Of a stretch of 64,000 nucleotides of DNA, positions 43,678-54,118 are shown piece by piece. This stretch comes from Acetivibrio sp. MSJd-27 (GTDB lineage Bacteria; Bacillota; Clostridia; UMGS1840; HGM11507), in contig NZ_JAHLPV010000002.1 in assembly GCF_018918095.1 (NCBI RefSeq), positions 1 to 64,000 on the forward strand. Reading direction: 5' to 3'. The translations under genes were made by a program, and so were the position numbers. Within the stretch, counting starts at the first letter, position 1. Each line of letters begins with the position of its first letter. The notes under the pieces are model-generated. The model was not told where the DNA came from. It saw nothing but the letters and a program-made list of their open reading frames with translations, and ran no database searches.

Positions 43678-46600
43678 CTAGTCATTTTGGGGATATACTA
43701 TCGCTTCGCCAGATACGTGGATTGGTTTACTTGGCAAACCATCACTTGGGTTATCATTTGGTCTTTTATATAAAACATGGCCGCCTTTATCTTCAAGCAT
43801 TTCGTCCGGCACATTAATAGAAAAGGCATTGTGAGCGGTAGGATTTGAACTGTTTAAGATTTCAACCCATATTTTAATTCTGGTTGTCTCATTTGGCGGC
43901 AGAGGGATTTCAAACACCTGTTCTGCAGCGACAGAGATATAGTACTGTCCTGTAGGATCCGGTTGGACAAAATCAGATGCAGCACCCTGTATTTGTTCTA
44001 TAGGAAGATTTTCAATTGGGCCATCGTTCACTTGCCACCTTATATTAAACAAGTTTCCCTCAAACAGATAGCTGAAATACCTTGTTATATTATCTTCACT
44101 GCTGTTATAAATTGAAATGTTATACTCATTAATGATACCAAAGCCGGGGTTCAAGCATGGATTATCTTCCCATCTTTTGATCTGCAGCTGCTGCAGCGTC
44201 TCATCAAATATATATTCCTGGGTTCTGGAAAGAGTCGTAAATATACTCTGACGGGCTTCAAATTCCGGGTAATTGTTATTCAATAACTCCGCATCATTAT
44301 AATTCCCCTGACTATCCGTCACCAAGCTGTTTATCCATGCCTTGTCGAATTCCTCGTTTGGTTCAAAGGCTGTCTTGCCGGCATAATATCCTGTTCTGGC
44401 GGCTTCCGGAATCTCTTTTCCTCGAATATCGACGCAGTGAGACGGGGCAAAGATCCATGTATCATCCTCCCTAGGGCTAGACACCGGCTCTCCGTTGGGA
44501 TGCCCTGCCTTCGCGTTTCTTCCGACGATGCCGTCCCCCTGATATGTGTGCCGGACGATGGAGGAATCCACCATATTCCAGCGATTCCCGGGCGACAGGG
44601 ATGAATTGTGGGTTGAAAAATAGTCCAGTTTCCGGTTTGTAAAAAATTGATTGGTAATCCCAAAGGTCAGGCGGGTTTCCTGATCCAACGGAAAGGTATC
44701 GTCAATGACATATTGAAAATCCGCTGAGATGGTTTCCTGTGTTGCCGCTTTCCCTTTGATGGTTTCCAGCGTTTCATATGGAGCGCGCAAATTGCCATTC
44801 TCTTTCCACGAATTAAAGGTTTGATCAGACGGCTTTTGATGATAGGCCGCCGTGGCGAAGCTGACTGTTCCGGCTGTCACCTCAAATTCCATCATCAAAT
44901 CAACGCCCCCCCATTCCCCGTTCTGACAGAACAGCACATCAATAATGTTATGTTGATTCCACAACACATCGGTTATCCATCGCGGTTTTGTACTGCTGAG
45001 TTCAGAAAAAGTATAATTATAAACCATACCTATATTTTGAGCTTTATTGTTTACCCACATCTGATTGATTGTTACATTGTTATTAACCGTCGCATCATAA
45101 AATACCGCGTCAAAATAGGTATTTCCCTGAACGTGCTCAAAATCAAAATCCAGATAGTCGTCATTGACGCTCCGGGTAGAAAATACCTTATAAATCCCCG
45201 GCGTCAAATTGTCAAATTTGGCAAGCATTGTTCCCTGCAGCAGGCCTTCCACGCTTGTATCATCCATCAAATCGCAGGGACGTACATGTTCCGGATGGTC
45301 GTCAAAGATGAGATAATGTTCTTTTCCATTTTCATCTGTTTTTCCATGTTTGAACTCCACTTCCACCGGCTGCGCCTTCCCCCCCATATCGGAAACCTGA
45401 AGCGCGTGGAACGCGTTGGAGGCAAGTGCCTTTGCATTTTCCCCATTCTCCTCCAGATCCGAGGCTTCAAACAACCGCGCTGTGGTAAGCAATTTCTGAT
45501 TGTTATTCTGCGCGCTGTTGCTGTACAGAGGAATATCCTCAAACACTTGATCCGCCCCGTCCGTCCCAGCGGGCAGCGTGAAGTTCATTCTCTGTTTTTC
45601 ATACCCGATTGCGGGCGCTTGGGCATCATTTTCCCATTTCATATACACAATCATGGTATATTCGGTTTTCTTTGTCCGTGCGTTTTTGGACAAACGGAAG
45701 GGAATGTCGTTGTACCCCACTTGCAATCCGCTCAGTTCCGCCTGGGAGATTGTTTCCCCGGATTTTACGATGGAGAAGATATAGTTCCCCTGCCAGGGCG
45801 CGGTCAAATTCAAATAATAGGTTTGTCCTGCTTCCAGCTGCTGGACGATGCCGTCCCCCGGCTTCATTCCGTTCGTTCTTCCTTCTATCAGTTCCCCTGC
45901 GCTGTTATACAGATATGCGTACATCAAAGAGGCATCATTCTCCATTTCATTGGAGATGATATACAGCCCGCTTTCCGGAACAGTAAATTTGACATAATCC
46001 TCATCGTTGTCATAGTTGACGCGCCCGGATATATCGTTGGAGATATCAACCAGCGCCGCCTGTGCCATGGTATTCCCGTACGAATCGGCGGTCTGAGAGT
46101 TGAGATTCATCTGTGGTATCACATCCTGCCCCTCGCTGTCCCGGTTGTAGAAGATAGCGGAATCAATCGTATTGGTGTCCACATTTGTATACCAGCCGGC
46201 CTGCCCTGAAACAGGTATGGTTTTCTTATAACTGCTGCTTTTTACCCATTGTCCCTCTTTGAAGTAATCGTTGATTACCTCCGCGTTGGAAGCTGTCTGG
46301 GCATTGTTTATCATATTCCCCGCAACCATCATATCTCTGTCCGGCGCAATATACTGCTCGCAGTATTTTCCATCCATTTTCAGCGCATAACTGTAATCCA
46401 TATCGTTGGATGACTGGGCTGCCAAACCGCTTGACATGCTGCGGACACTTGCAGAAGCCGGCTGTGTTACCGGACCGGTTGCCAAATCCGTATCGAGCTG
46501 AAGTCCCGGCGGCTGGCTTTGGATACCATCCGGCGTTGCGACCAGCGGCGTCATAAGCGGCACCATACTGCCCTCGTACAGGTCGCATCCTTCCAGATAA

Positions 46601-49600
46601 AATATTTTCATTTGGTATCCGGTTATATTTGCAGGGGTTTTCATCTGAAGCTTCACCGTGCTTACCTCCGACGGCTGAAGCATGGAACTGACAGAGATAT
46701 AGTCATACAGCATGTTGTCCTCATCATACAGAGCCATCAAAAACATGGCTGTCTGCGCTTCCTTGGAATTGTTTGTGATTTCCGCCTGATAAGCCATGGC
46801 GCTGTCTGCTTCCAGAAAGCTGCAGCTATATTTATGAGCGACGGACAGGGGATTGACATCGCCAATCGGATCAGGGTGAATTGCAGAATAACCGAATGCT
46901 GACTCTCCGCTTCCATAGCTTACCGATGCGCGGCAGGTTTCTCCGTTTTCTTCCGTGCTTACTAAAACCTGATATAACCCATTCTCCAGCTCCGAAAGGG
47001 GGAAGCTCTTACTGTACTCACCCTCTGTTCCGCAAACGATCTGATCCATAGCCAGAAGTCTGTTTGACGGGCTAAAAACTCTGATAAAAATCTTTTTCAA
47101 ATATCGCATTCTAAGCATGTGATCGTTTATATGCCCGCTGACGGTGATCTGGTTATCTTCCATACTCGCCTCTGCAACCAGGCATCTTGTCTTTTGCAGT
47201 TCCAATATGTAACTGCCTGTCTGTGTACTGCTGTTGTGACGCACCACTACATAATAAGTTTCTCCCGGCTTTAAGCTAACCACAAGCTTTTTCTTTTCCA
47301 TGCTTTCCGTGCCGGTTACGCGATCACGTTCCCCGCCGTTTTCCCGGTAGACAACCGCGTTCATTTCTTGCCCGGAAAGACGAAGAACAAATTCAAATTC
47401 TTTATCCTCCTCATTCTTAAGCTTATAATAATGCCCTTCTCCCGGATTGTCAACAGCAACGCTGACTCTTCTTGTAACATTTACAAGCGGCGCGGATTCA
47501 AAGCTTGTACCATATCCTACATCCTCTGCTGCCGATGGATTAAACGTCACATTATACAAAACAGCATAATTGTATTGATGAGAGGCGCTGAGATCCCAAA
47601 CATCTTCAAAATCAAATCCTGTATAATAATTTTGATTTCTTAGCTGGCTTTCTGTTCTTGATTGGTAAGAAGCATTGATGTCACCTTCACTTGTACCTTT
47701 ATACCAAGGGGTTTCCAAATAGAAATTGTTGGAGCTCTGATCGATATCTTGGTTGATATTTGCACCGTAAACAGCGCATATTCCACCGATTTCCAGATTA
47801 TTGCTCATCAAAATTCCTACATTGTAGGTACGTTTGATCCACGATGTGGATTCCTCCATCAATGATGTTATTCCACCCACATAATTATTTCCTGTCAATG
47901 TTCCACAGTTAAAACAATCTTCCACTTTTGATGTCCGCAGGTATCCTGTGATTCCACCAATAAATTGGTATCCGTCGAGAATTCCATAGTTTAAACATCG
48001 TTTCACTAATGTGTTTTGATCGCATGCTCCGGCAATTCCTCCGATATTCACTCTGCCTTGAATATTGCCATTAAAACTACAGGCTTCCAATGTGCTTTGA
48101 TTGACAAAACCAGCAATTCCACCTACATAGCTATCTCCTTTGATATCGGCGTTGTAAATATGAATATTCTTTAGCGTTGCTTGAGAAACCGAACCAAACA
48201 GTCCAACATTGGACATCTCCGACTGATTGATTTGAAAACCGCTTATGGTATATCCTTGCCCATCAAAATGACCTTTAAAGCAGTCGTCAATATAAATTCC
48301 TCCAGGTGTGGTAAATACTCCTCCTATTGGCTCAAAACTGTTTCCGTCCGCATCGGTTTCACTAAAAAAGATGCTGTTCATCAGTTTGTAGTGAGAAGTC
48401 ATATTGTATCTTATATTGCTTAGATCATTTTTGGTATAGATCAGGAATGGCTCCGCAGCAGTTCCTTTTCCTTCCAAAAAGATTCCAGCAGCAGCTGGAA
48501 CAGAAGAATGCATAAAATATGGGAATTTATAGACATTGTTTTCACTTATAGACCACCAATCATTAAAATCAAATCCTACATAGCTTTCCTGACTCTGCAT
48601 TTGGGCGTTTGACAGCGGAGTAAACGCTCCCTGTTTGTCCCCATCCTTTGTTCCTTGATAATATGGGCTGGCTAGATAATAGTTATTCTGGCTGGAATCA
48701 TTCTCAATATTTGTGCTATCGAAATAACCTACAATTCCACCTATCCGATCGGTATCACAGGTAAGAATACCAATGCTATAGCAGGCTTCTACAGGTGCAC
48801 TTTCAACGATAGAACCTAAAATACCTCCTACCGCATAAGTTCCAATTAGCTTCCCCGTATTGAAGCTATTTGATACAGAACCATATCTGGAATAGGAACT
48901 TATTCCTCCTATATCACTTCCGATAATTGTACCATAATTCATACAGCTATCGTAAAATCCACTGTCGTCAATTCCTCCACAGATTCCGCCCGCAATTTCT
49001 CCCTCAACCGTTCCGGAAAAACTCAGCATCTCCAAATGGCTGCCATATGCTGCACACCCGACAACACCTCCTGCCCAACTACCTTTTATGTCTCCGTTTC
49101 TTATATGCAAATACCAAACTTGTCCTGATGTAATCCCAAAAAGACCTGCTTCATAGTCATCATTCCGGTTAATGTGAAGACTATAAATTGAATGATCTTC
49201 GCCATAATATTCCCCTGTAAAAAATTCGTTCATATTACCGATAGGCTCAAATCCTTTTCCGTCATTGTAAAATGCACCGCCCGCAGCAAAATCAGCTTCA
49301 GTAAACGTGATGTCCGCCGTCTGATAATAGTGGGCATCTAAGTTCAGCCTAACCTTATCCAGATCTTCCTTAGAAGATACTCTAAATGGATCGGACTCTG
49401 TGCCGCTTCCAATCAAGCCATTGGATACATAGGCTTCCGACATGCGTAATTCCGGCAGTTTGCTCTCCGGATTAACTGTCCATATTTTCAGAAAATTGAA
49501 ATCCCGGTAAAGCTCCGGCAATTCTGCTCTTTTATCAACAGCCTCTTCCGGCGGTATCGTTTCCTGAAGGGGTTCATTGGGTTCCAAAGTCTCTGCCGGC

Positions 49601-50970
49601 TGCGGTGTTATGACAGGCTCCGCTGTATAATCCGGCAATATAGGTTCCGCAGTATTCTCCGGTTCCAATGTTTCAAGATCAGGTGTCTGCGTCTGAGCAG
49701 GATTTTCCGTCTCTTCTTCGGTCATATTTTCAGAGGCAATCGATGCTTCCTCTTTCGTTGTTTCTTCCTCAGATTTTATCGTATCTAACGGCTCCGGCTC
49801 TTTTGTCGTTTGCTGCAAGCTTTTCTCAGTTCCTGATGATGAATTGGGAACACCGCCGCTCAGCCTCTCTTTATGTGACAAAGGTTTTTTCTCAATGAAC
49901 GACGGCTGCGGTTCCTCTGACGGTACCGGAACCTCGATCACAGGAGCGGTATCTGCAGAAAAGACACGCTCCACCGTTCCGCCCTCTATAAGACCGAAAT
50001 TTGATTCCGACGAGTTTATACCTTCGCCCTGTCCGCTACTATAACAATCTTGAACAAAGCTTCCATCCGAAACGATTCCCACAATGCTGCCGGCCTGACC
50101 AGCCGACTGGATATTTACGGCTGAGAAGCTGGTATGAACCTTTCCTTTGTTCAAAAGCTTACCGATTATACCACCAACATTTGTCTCTGCGTCTCCTCCG
50201 ATCGTCCCATACATTTTACAATTGCGAATCCACCCCTCGGAAACACCTGCAAGCAGTCCTGCATTCTCTTTTCCACTTGTATCTAATATTTCATCCGATT
50301 GATACTCCAATGTGAGATTTTCCACTCTGGCATTCACTCCAAGATTCGAAAAAAAGCCCAGATTTGACGTACTGTTTGATGAATATTTGAGGTTCGACAG
50401 AGTATGATGCTGTCCATCGAAATATCCATAAAAATATTCTATGGGGCTCCATTCTTCCGATAAAACAATATCATCTTCCAATTGAAAATAAGCGGCATTA
50501 TTTTCTCTGAGTATCTTTAGCTGTGCTTCATTGGCAATCCGATATGGAGAATCCTTGGTTCCTTCTCCTGCGCAAGGCAGATCATCATCCGAGAGAGAAA
50601 AACGGTTTATCGCACTATCCTGATAAAATTCAGCTGATTTAATCGTACCACGCGCAGTCAGATAACGGATCATCTTATCCGCATTTTCCCTTGATTCCAG
50701 CCCGATGGTTACTTTTTTTCTATTTTCATCTGTTTCCATGATTTGAAAGGACGCGTTCCTTTTTCGATAACAATCCAATGCATAATCAAAATCACCTTTT
50801 TGCCTATAGAGAACAATAATTTTCTGATTTACTTGTATCTCAATCTCTGGAGCATCCTGTATATTTTTTGAAATACGTTCTTGCGTTTGATCAGCAGATA
50901 CAAAATTATATTGAGAGAAGAGAGCCACAATCAGAATAACTGCTAACTTTCGAATTCTTATTGTTTCCAT
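43678..50970 (-). CDS. Giant exported GLUG-repeat protein (2430 aa)
   Basis: Signal peptide at about 1-26. Three beta-helix-like blocks with GLUG-type units (GGIVGY, GGIAGF, VGGITG and similar) lie at about 130-335, 510-840 and 840-1165. Blocks one and two are separated by a Pro/Glu/Thr-rich linker (340-485). A prepeptidase C-terminal-like beta sandwich follows at about 1165-1265 and a second at 1635-1740 (NDEDYVKFTVPESGLY). The last 700 residues match nothing I recognise. No SLH, LPXTG or membrane anchor is visible. Possibly an adhesin or matrix protein. It has a leader with a short ORF and a terminator. GGAGG is six bases before the ATG. Confidence 0.85.
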   Translation of the reverse strand: METIRIRKLAVILIVALFSQYNFVSADQTQERISKNIQDAPEIEIQVNQKIIVLYRQKGDFDYALDCYRKRNASFQIMETDENRKKVTIGLESRENADKMIRYLTARGTIKSAEFYQDSAINRFSLSDDDLPCAGEGTKDSPYRIANEAQLKILRENNAAYFQLEDDIVLSEEWSPIEYFYGYFDGQHHTLSNLKYSSNSTSNLGFFSNLGVNARVENLTLEYQSDEILDTSGKENAGLLAGVSEGWIRNCKMYGTIGGDAETNVGGIIGKLLNKGKVHTSFSAVNIQSAGQAGSIVGIVSDGSFVQDCYSSGQGEGINSSESNFGLIEGGTVERVFSADTAPVIEVPVPSEEPQPSFIEKKPLSHKERLSGGVPNSSSGTEKSLQQTTKEPEPLDTIKSEEETTKEEASIASENMTEEETENPAQTQTPDLETLEPENTAEPILPDYTAEPVITPQPAETLEPNEPLQETIPPEEAVDKRAELPELYRDFNFLKIWTVNPESKLPELRMSEAYVSNGLIGSGTESDPFRVSSKEDLDKVRLNLDAHYYQTADITFTEADFAAGGAFYNDGKGFEPIGNMNEFFTGEYYGEDHSIYSLHINRNDDYEAGLFGITSGQVWYLHIRNGDIKGSWAGGVVGCAAYGSHLEMLSFSGTVEGEIAGGICGGIDDSGFYDSCMNYGTIIGSDIGGISSYSRYGSVSNSFNTGKLIGTYAVGGILGSIVESAPVEACYSIGILTCDTDRIGGIVGYFDSTNIENDSSQNNYYLASPYYQGTKDGDKQGAFTPLSNAQMQSQESYVGFDFNDWWSISENNVYKFPYFMHSSVPAAAGIFLEGKGTAAEPFLIYTKNDLSNIRYNMTSHYKLMNSIFFSETDADGNSFEPIGGVFTTPGGIYIDDCFKGHFDGQGYTISGFQINQSEMSNVGLFGSVSQATLKNIHIYNADIKGDSYVGGIAGFVNQSTLEACSFNGNIQGRVNIGGIAGACDQNTLVKRCLNYGILDGYQFIGGITGYLRTSKVEDCFNCGTLTGNNYVGGITSLMEESTSWIKRTYNVGILMSNNLEIGGICAVYGANINQDIDQSSNNFYLETPWYKGTSEGDINASYQSRTESQLRNQNYYTGFDFEDVWDLSASHQYNYAVLYNVTFNPSAAEDVGYGTSFESAPLVNVTRRVSVAVDNPGEGHYYKLKNEEDKEFEFVLRLSGQEMNAVVYRENGGERDRVTGTESMEKKKLVVSLKPGETYYVVVRHNSSTQTGSYILELQKTRCLVAEASMEDNQITVSGHINDHMLRMRYLKKIFIRVFSPSNRLLAMDQIVCGTEGEYSKSFPLSELENGLYQVLVSTEENGETCRASVSYGSGESAFGYSAIHPDPIGDVNPLSVAHKYSCSFLEADSAMAYQAEITNNSKEAQTAMFLMALYDEDNMLYDYISVSSMLQPSEVSTVKLQMKTPANITGYQMKIFYLEGCDLYEGSMVPLMTPLVATPDGIQSQPPGLQLDTDLATGPVTQPASASVRSMSSGLAAQSSNDMDYSYALKMDGKYCEQYIAPDRDMMVAGNMINNAQTASNAEVINDYFKEGQWVKSSSYKKTIPVSGQAGWYTNVDTNTIDSAIFYNRDSEGQDVIPQMNLNSQTADSYGNTMAQAALVDISNDISGRVNYDNDEDYVKFTVPESGLYIISNEMENDASLMYAYLYNSAGELIEGRTNGMKPGDGIVQQLEAGQTYYLNLTAPWQGNYIFSIVKSGETISQAELSGLQVGYNDIPFRLSKNARTKKTEYTMIVYMKWENDAQAPAIGYEKQRMNFTLPAGTDGADQVFEDIPLYSNSAQNNNQKLLTTARLFEASDLEENGENAKALASNAFHALQVSDMGGKAQPVEVEFKHGKTDENGKEHYLIFDDHPEHVRPCDLMDDTSVEGLLQGTMLAKFDNLTPGIYKVFSTRSVNDDYLDFDFEHVQGNTYFDAVFYDATVNNNVTINQMWVNNKAQNIGMVYNYTFSELSSTKPRWITDVLWNQHNIIDVLFCQNGEWGGVDLMMEFEVTAGTVSFATAAYHQKPSDQTFNSWKENGNLRAPYETLETIKGKAATQETISADFQYVIDDTFPLDQETRLTFGITNQFFTNRKLDYFSTHNSSLSPGNRWNMVDSSIVRHTYQGDGIVGRNAKAGHPNGEPVSSPREDDTWIFAPSHCVDIRGKEIPEAARTGYYAGKTAFEPNEEFDKAWINSLVTDSQGNYNDAELLNNNYPEFEARQSIFTTLSRTQEYIFDETLQQLQIKRWEDNPCLNPGFGIINEYNISIYNSSEDNITRYFSYLFEGNLFNIRWQVNDGPIENLPIEQIQGAASDFVQPDPTGQYYISVAAEQVFEIPLPPNETTRIKIWVEILNSSNPTAHNAFSINVPDEMLEDKGGHVLYKRPNDNPSDGLPSKPIHVSGEAIVYPQND

Positions 50971-51038
50971 CCTTTCCTCCTCCGTATTTTCAAAAAGTGA
51001 AGTTCTTATTACTTTTTATCTTTCATTAAGAAAAACAA

Positions 51039-51081
51039 ACAAAAAAATAGCTATCCGGTATATCTTTAATATATCGGACAG
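51039..51081 (-). terminator. Terminator/attenuator before giant gene
   Basis: AGCTGTCCGATATAT pairs with ATATACCGGATAGCT, followed by seven T on the minus strand. It comes immediately after the stop of a 29-codon ORF and 70 bases before the giant gene. No strong promoter lies between, so read-through or attenuation is suspected. Confidence 0.7.
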
Positions 51082-51171
51082 CTACTTATGAACATTCGGA
51101 CTGCGTTTTGAAAGATTGAGCGTATAACAGAGTACCTTTTCATAAAAATTACAAAAATGTTGAAATAACAT
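51082..51171 (-). CDS. 29-residue ORF in the giant-gene leader
   Basis: Begins MLFQHFCNFYEKVLCYTLN and ends NVHK; the ribosome site GGAGG is seven bases before the ATG, as good as that of any gene here. A promoter is at 51235-51263 and a terminator starts right after its stop. It has no known homology to me. It could be a leader peptide for attenuation of the downstream surface-protein operon, or a small protein gene. Confidence 0.5.
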   Translation of the reverse strand: MLFQHFCNFYEKVLCYTLNLSKRSPNVHK

Positions 51172-51234
51172 GCTATTCCCTCCAAGGAAACAATCACAAC
51201 TGTTAAACATCCAATTTATTTTATTTATGTAATT

Positions 51235-51263
51235 ATTATATATGTTTTTGATAATTTTGTAAA
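51235..51263 (-). promoter_or_regulatory. Promoter of giant-gene leader
   Basis: TTTACA, 17 bases, TATAAT on the minus strand in very AT-rich DNA (gap 50971-51412). Confidence 0.6.
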
Positions 51264-51338
51264 TATTAACATTTTTATATATACTAATAAAATTAACGGC
51301 GCTCAATATTTTAATGATCTATTACAAGATAGTATGTA

Positions 51339-51366
51339 AAAAAGACCAGCGCAGCTGATCTTTTTA
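51339..51366 (-). terminator. Terminator after patatin gene
   Basis: AAAAAGATCAGC and GCTGGTCTTTTTT pair on the minus strand with one G-U, T run at the end, about 50 bases after the patatin stop. Confidence 0.75.
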
Positions 51367-51412
51367 TATAGAAAATTATATCATTTTATATATTAAATCC
51401 AAATCCGCTTTC

Positions 51413-52762
51413 TCATTGTCCGCGCAACAGAATTCTGCCCGCAAAGGACTGTCTCAGCCGATCCGTCAGCGCCAAATAAAACATCGCTGAGGTTGTCTCC
51501 AGAGGAATACAGATAAAAAATAGGTAAAAAATACCCCGCTCGTTATTTCCGCCCTGCATTTGTTTCAGCATCCGTATCAGATATTTCACGATAACCTTGC
51601 GATCAATTTTTGCTATGAGAGCGGTTAAAGAATCTATATTTTCAATAAATTTTTTGGTCCTGCCGATTTCAGCAATCTTCTCTTCCAGGATGTGCGCCGG
51701 CGCATCGTCAATTGTTTCATATGAATGTATCAGTTCTTTTACCATACTGTGATAGGTATAAGGAAAAAATCGATCGAATTCAAAAATTTCCATCAGCCCC
51801 TCACACATCGCCTGGTATAATTCTTCCCTTTGCAGACGGCGGTTACTATGAAAACGTTTTTTATACAGGGCGTCCGCACTCATCTGCGCCATATGGATCA
51901 AAGCGTTATTGGCATCACAGAAAATTTCCTCCTTCCGCTTTTCCATATAGGGATAAACCCGTTGAAAGATTTTCTCCGTTTCCCCTAACCGAAAGCAAAA
52001 TTTCTTTCCTTCGGATTTGCCGAAAGCTTTCAGTGTGTCAGCATATCCCTGTTTCATGTTACGCTTTGCTTGTTCTCTGTCGAAGATCAGCATTGGTCCC
52101 AGAGGCCATTCACTTTTAACAGTAATCACGGATACATCAGGGCGTCTCTTCTCTTTGCGCATTACGCCAACTGCTTCCAAGTCAACAGCAACAATTTCCC
52201 TTGCCCCCCGCGCAATTGCCAAATCAATAGGCAAGTTATCATAATACCCGCCGTCAATATATTTTTCACCGTCAATTTCATGTTTTTTCATAGCAGGAAA
52301 ACAGGCTGCACTGGCAAGAAGATAGTCAATCAGCTTTCCTTCCTCTATCTGGTCAACGAAAAGCTGAACAGGCTGCATAAGGGGATAGCGTACAGTCACT
52401 AAACCAAAATCTACCCCGGCAGCCCTTATTTTCTCTTCACTTATAACTTCTGTGAGAAGTTTCTCCAGATTGCGGTAACTCAAGCCTTTCTTTTCAACCA
52501 GCAGCTTCCCAAGTTCCTTATAATTTATTTCTTCTGGGGAAAGGTCATCTATATCCAGCACTCTTGTTGTGTCAATATCAAGCCACATTTTTTTCGCTAG
52601 TTTCAAGTCTTTTTGTGCAAACAGAGCGCCGTTCAAGCTTCCCACCGAGGTTCCTGTCACAATTTGATAATCAAACCTGAGTTCTATCAGAGCTTCCATT
52701 ACACCGATTTCATAAGCTCCTTTGGCGCCTCCGCCGCCAAGCACCACTGCTTTTTTTCCCAT
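51413..52762 (-). CDS. Patatin-like phospholipase
   Basis: A 449-residue lipolytic enzyme. GGGGAKGAYEIG is the oxyanion hole (9-20), GTSVGS holds the nucleophile Ser (about 39), and DGGYYDN the catalytic Asp (about 171). A long C-terminal helical part (270-420) is followed by a hydrophobic stretch (FYLFFICIPL), which may touch the membrane. It follows the polysaccharide deacetylase gene by 17 bases and is co-transcribed. The start has AGGTG five bases upstream. It probably acts on membrane lipids in the cell, as no signal peptide is seen. Confidence 0.87.
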   Translation of the reverse strand: MGKKAVVLGGGGAKGAYEIGVMEALIELRFDYQIVTGTSVGSLNGALFAQKDLKLAKKMWLDIDTTRVLDIDDLSPEEINYKELGKLLVEKKGLSYRNLEKLLTEVISEEKIRAAGVDFGLVTVRYPLMQPVQLFVDQIEEGKLIDYLLASAACFPAMKKHEIDGEKYIDGGYYDNLPIDLAIARGAREIVAVDLEAVGVMRKEKRRPDVSVITVKSEWPLGPMLIFDREQAKRNMKQGYADTLKAFGKSEGKKFCFRLGETEKIFQRVYPYMEKRKEEIFCDANNALIHMAQMSADALYKKRFHSNRRLQREELYQAMCEGLMEIFEFDRFFPYTYHSMVKELIHSYETIDDAPAHILEEKIAEIGRTKKFIENIDSLTALIAKIDRKVIVKYLIRMLKQMQGGNNERGIFYLFFICIPLETTSAMFYLALTDRLRQSFAGRILLRGQ

Positions 52763-52779
52763 TGCTGCACCTGCCGTTT

Positions 52780-53988
52780 CTATTGAAATTTTGAAAGATT
52801 TGCCTGAAGACCGGGGATATCCATCCCTCTTGGGATAACAATACGTGCATAGCCAAAAGCACTTCCAGGAATCTCCTGCAGCACGGTAAACGCACTTTTA
52901 TAGTATTTCTTTGCCTCTTCAATGACTGCGGCAGAAAATTTGCCAAAGGGATAACTAATATCCGTGATTTCTTTTCCAACAGCCTGCTCTAATTTCCGTT
53001 TTGATTCCTCAAATTCATATTTCAGTTCCTGCCTGCTTAACAGGGACAAATCCTTATGAGACATAGTATGGCTGCCGATATTCACGATTCTACTCTGTGT
53101 CATTTCCCGCAGCTGGACGCTTGACAAATATCCCGGCTTATCAAGATAGTCTCCTACCATATATATCGTTATCTTTGCATTATATTTTTTTGCTATGCGA
53201 TATGCCCAGTAATAGTTATTGTCATATCCGTCATCAAAAGTCACGATTATCGGCTTATGGCAAGAGTCGGCATAGTAAATTTCGTTCGGAAACAGAAAGG
53301 TATAGCCCTGCTGCTTTAAATATTTCATCTGTTGATCGAAAGCTTCCGGACTCACGCAGAGATATCCATAAGGACTTTTTTCACTTGGCGGATTCCCAAT
53401 GACATGATACATCAGTACCGGAACCTTTCTTTTCGGGAGAACGCCTGGTTTCGCCATGGGCTGGCTATCCCTATTTTCAAAAATTTTTTCGATCATTGCT
53501 CGGGCCGTCCCTTCCTCCAATGGCTCCTCCGGATGAAAGGCTCCGTTCGGTATCACATCCGTCATGGACAAAAAAGCGATAGAAGATGCCGCATAGCCTT
53601 TTATCTTTTCCCATTCCTTTCCCTTTTTTTCTTTCGCCGTGTCATAGATAAGCTGTGGAGCAATATAATCCTGGAGGCGTTTAAGGATAACCGCCGCATC
53701 CTGACTGGAAATTTCCTTTTCAGGATGAAACTCTCCTTTTTCATTGCCTTGAATAATTCCAATTTCATAAGCCTTCTGCACGTTTGGATTATAGGTATCG
53801 GAAAAGTGTTGTCTGGCTGAAACAGTGTCATCGATTACAGAGCTTTTCTCCAATGTTTCAATGATAAGATTACAGAATTCCTCTCTGGAAAATGTCATCT
53901 CATTCGCAAAAACCGCCGTTATTGTCAGTATTACAATCGCGCTGATAAGAGTGCAGATGGTGACTCTGTATTTTTTTTTGCTGTTCAT
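52780..53988 (-). CDS. SLH-domain polysaccharide deacetylase
   Basis: A 402-residue exported enzyme. After a signal or anchor segment (about 9-30) come two SLH-like domains (about 35-90 and 120-180), then a NodB deacetylase: TFDDGYDNN near 248 with the metal Asp, SHTMSHKDLS with the two His ligands, and the YPFGKFS motif. It would remove acetyl groups from peptidoglycan or wall polymer while held on the wall through SLH. ATG 53988 has GGGAGG eight bases upstream; an in-frame ATG at 54012 has none. Confidence 0.88.
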   Translation of the reverse strand: MNSKKKYRVTICTLISAIVILTITAVFANEMTFSREEFCNLIIETLEKSSVIDDTVSARQHFSDTYNPNVQKAYEIGIIQGNEKGEFHPEKEISSQDAAVILKRLQDYIAPQLIYDTAKEKKGKEWEKIKGYAASSIAFLSMTDVIPNGAFHPEEPLEEGTARAMIEKIFENRDSQPMAKPGVLPKRKVPVLMYHVIGNPPSEKSPYGYLCVSPEAFDQQMKYLKQQGYTFLFPNEIYYADSCHKPIIVTFDDGYDNNYYWAYRIAKKYNAKITIYMVGDYLDKPGYLSSVQLREMTQSRIVNIGSHTMSHKDLSLLSRQELKYEFEESKRKLEQAVGKEITDISYPFGKFSAAVIEEAKKYYKSAFTVLQEIPGSAFGYARIVIPRGMDIPGLQANLSKFQ

Positions 53989-54118
53989 TTGTTTTGCCTC
54001 CCGTAAAATCAATTTTTCTGATGAAAAGTCTCCGGTTCTCCAGCCGCAGATCCCGGAAAAATTCCAACATCTACAAGACGCATAACAGATCTGTTTTGTT
54101 ATATTTTATTACATCTTT

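Noticed and set aside
44821-46209. Long plus-strand frame opposite the giant gene
   Set aside because: Antisense shadow of a coding region with signal peptide, ribosome site and known domains.
51172-51306. Upstream extension of the 29-codon leader ORF to 74 codons
   Set aside because: The extra part is AT-rich and covers the predicted promoter; only the ATG at 51171 has a ribosome site.
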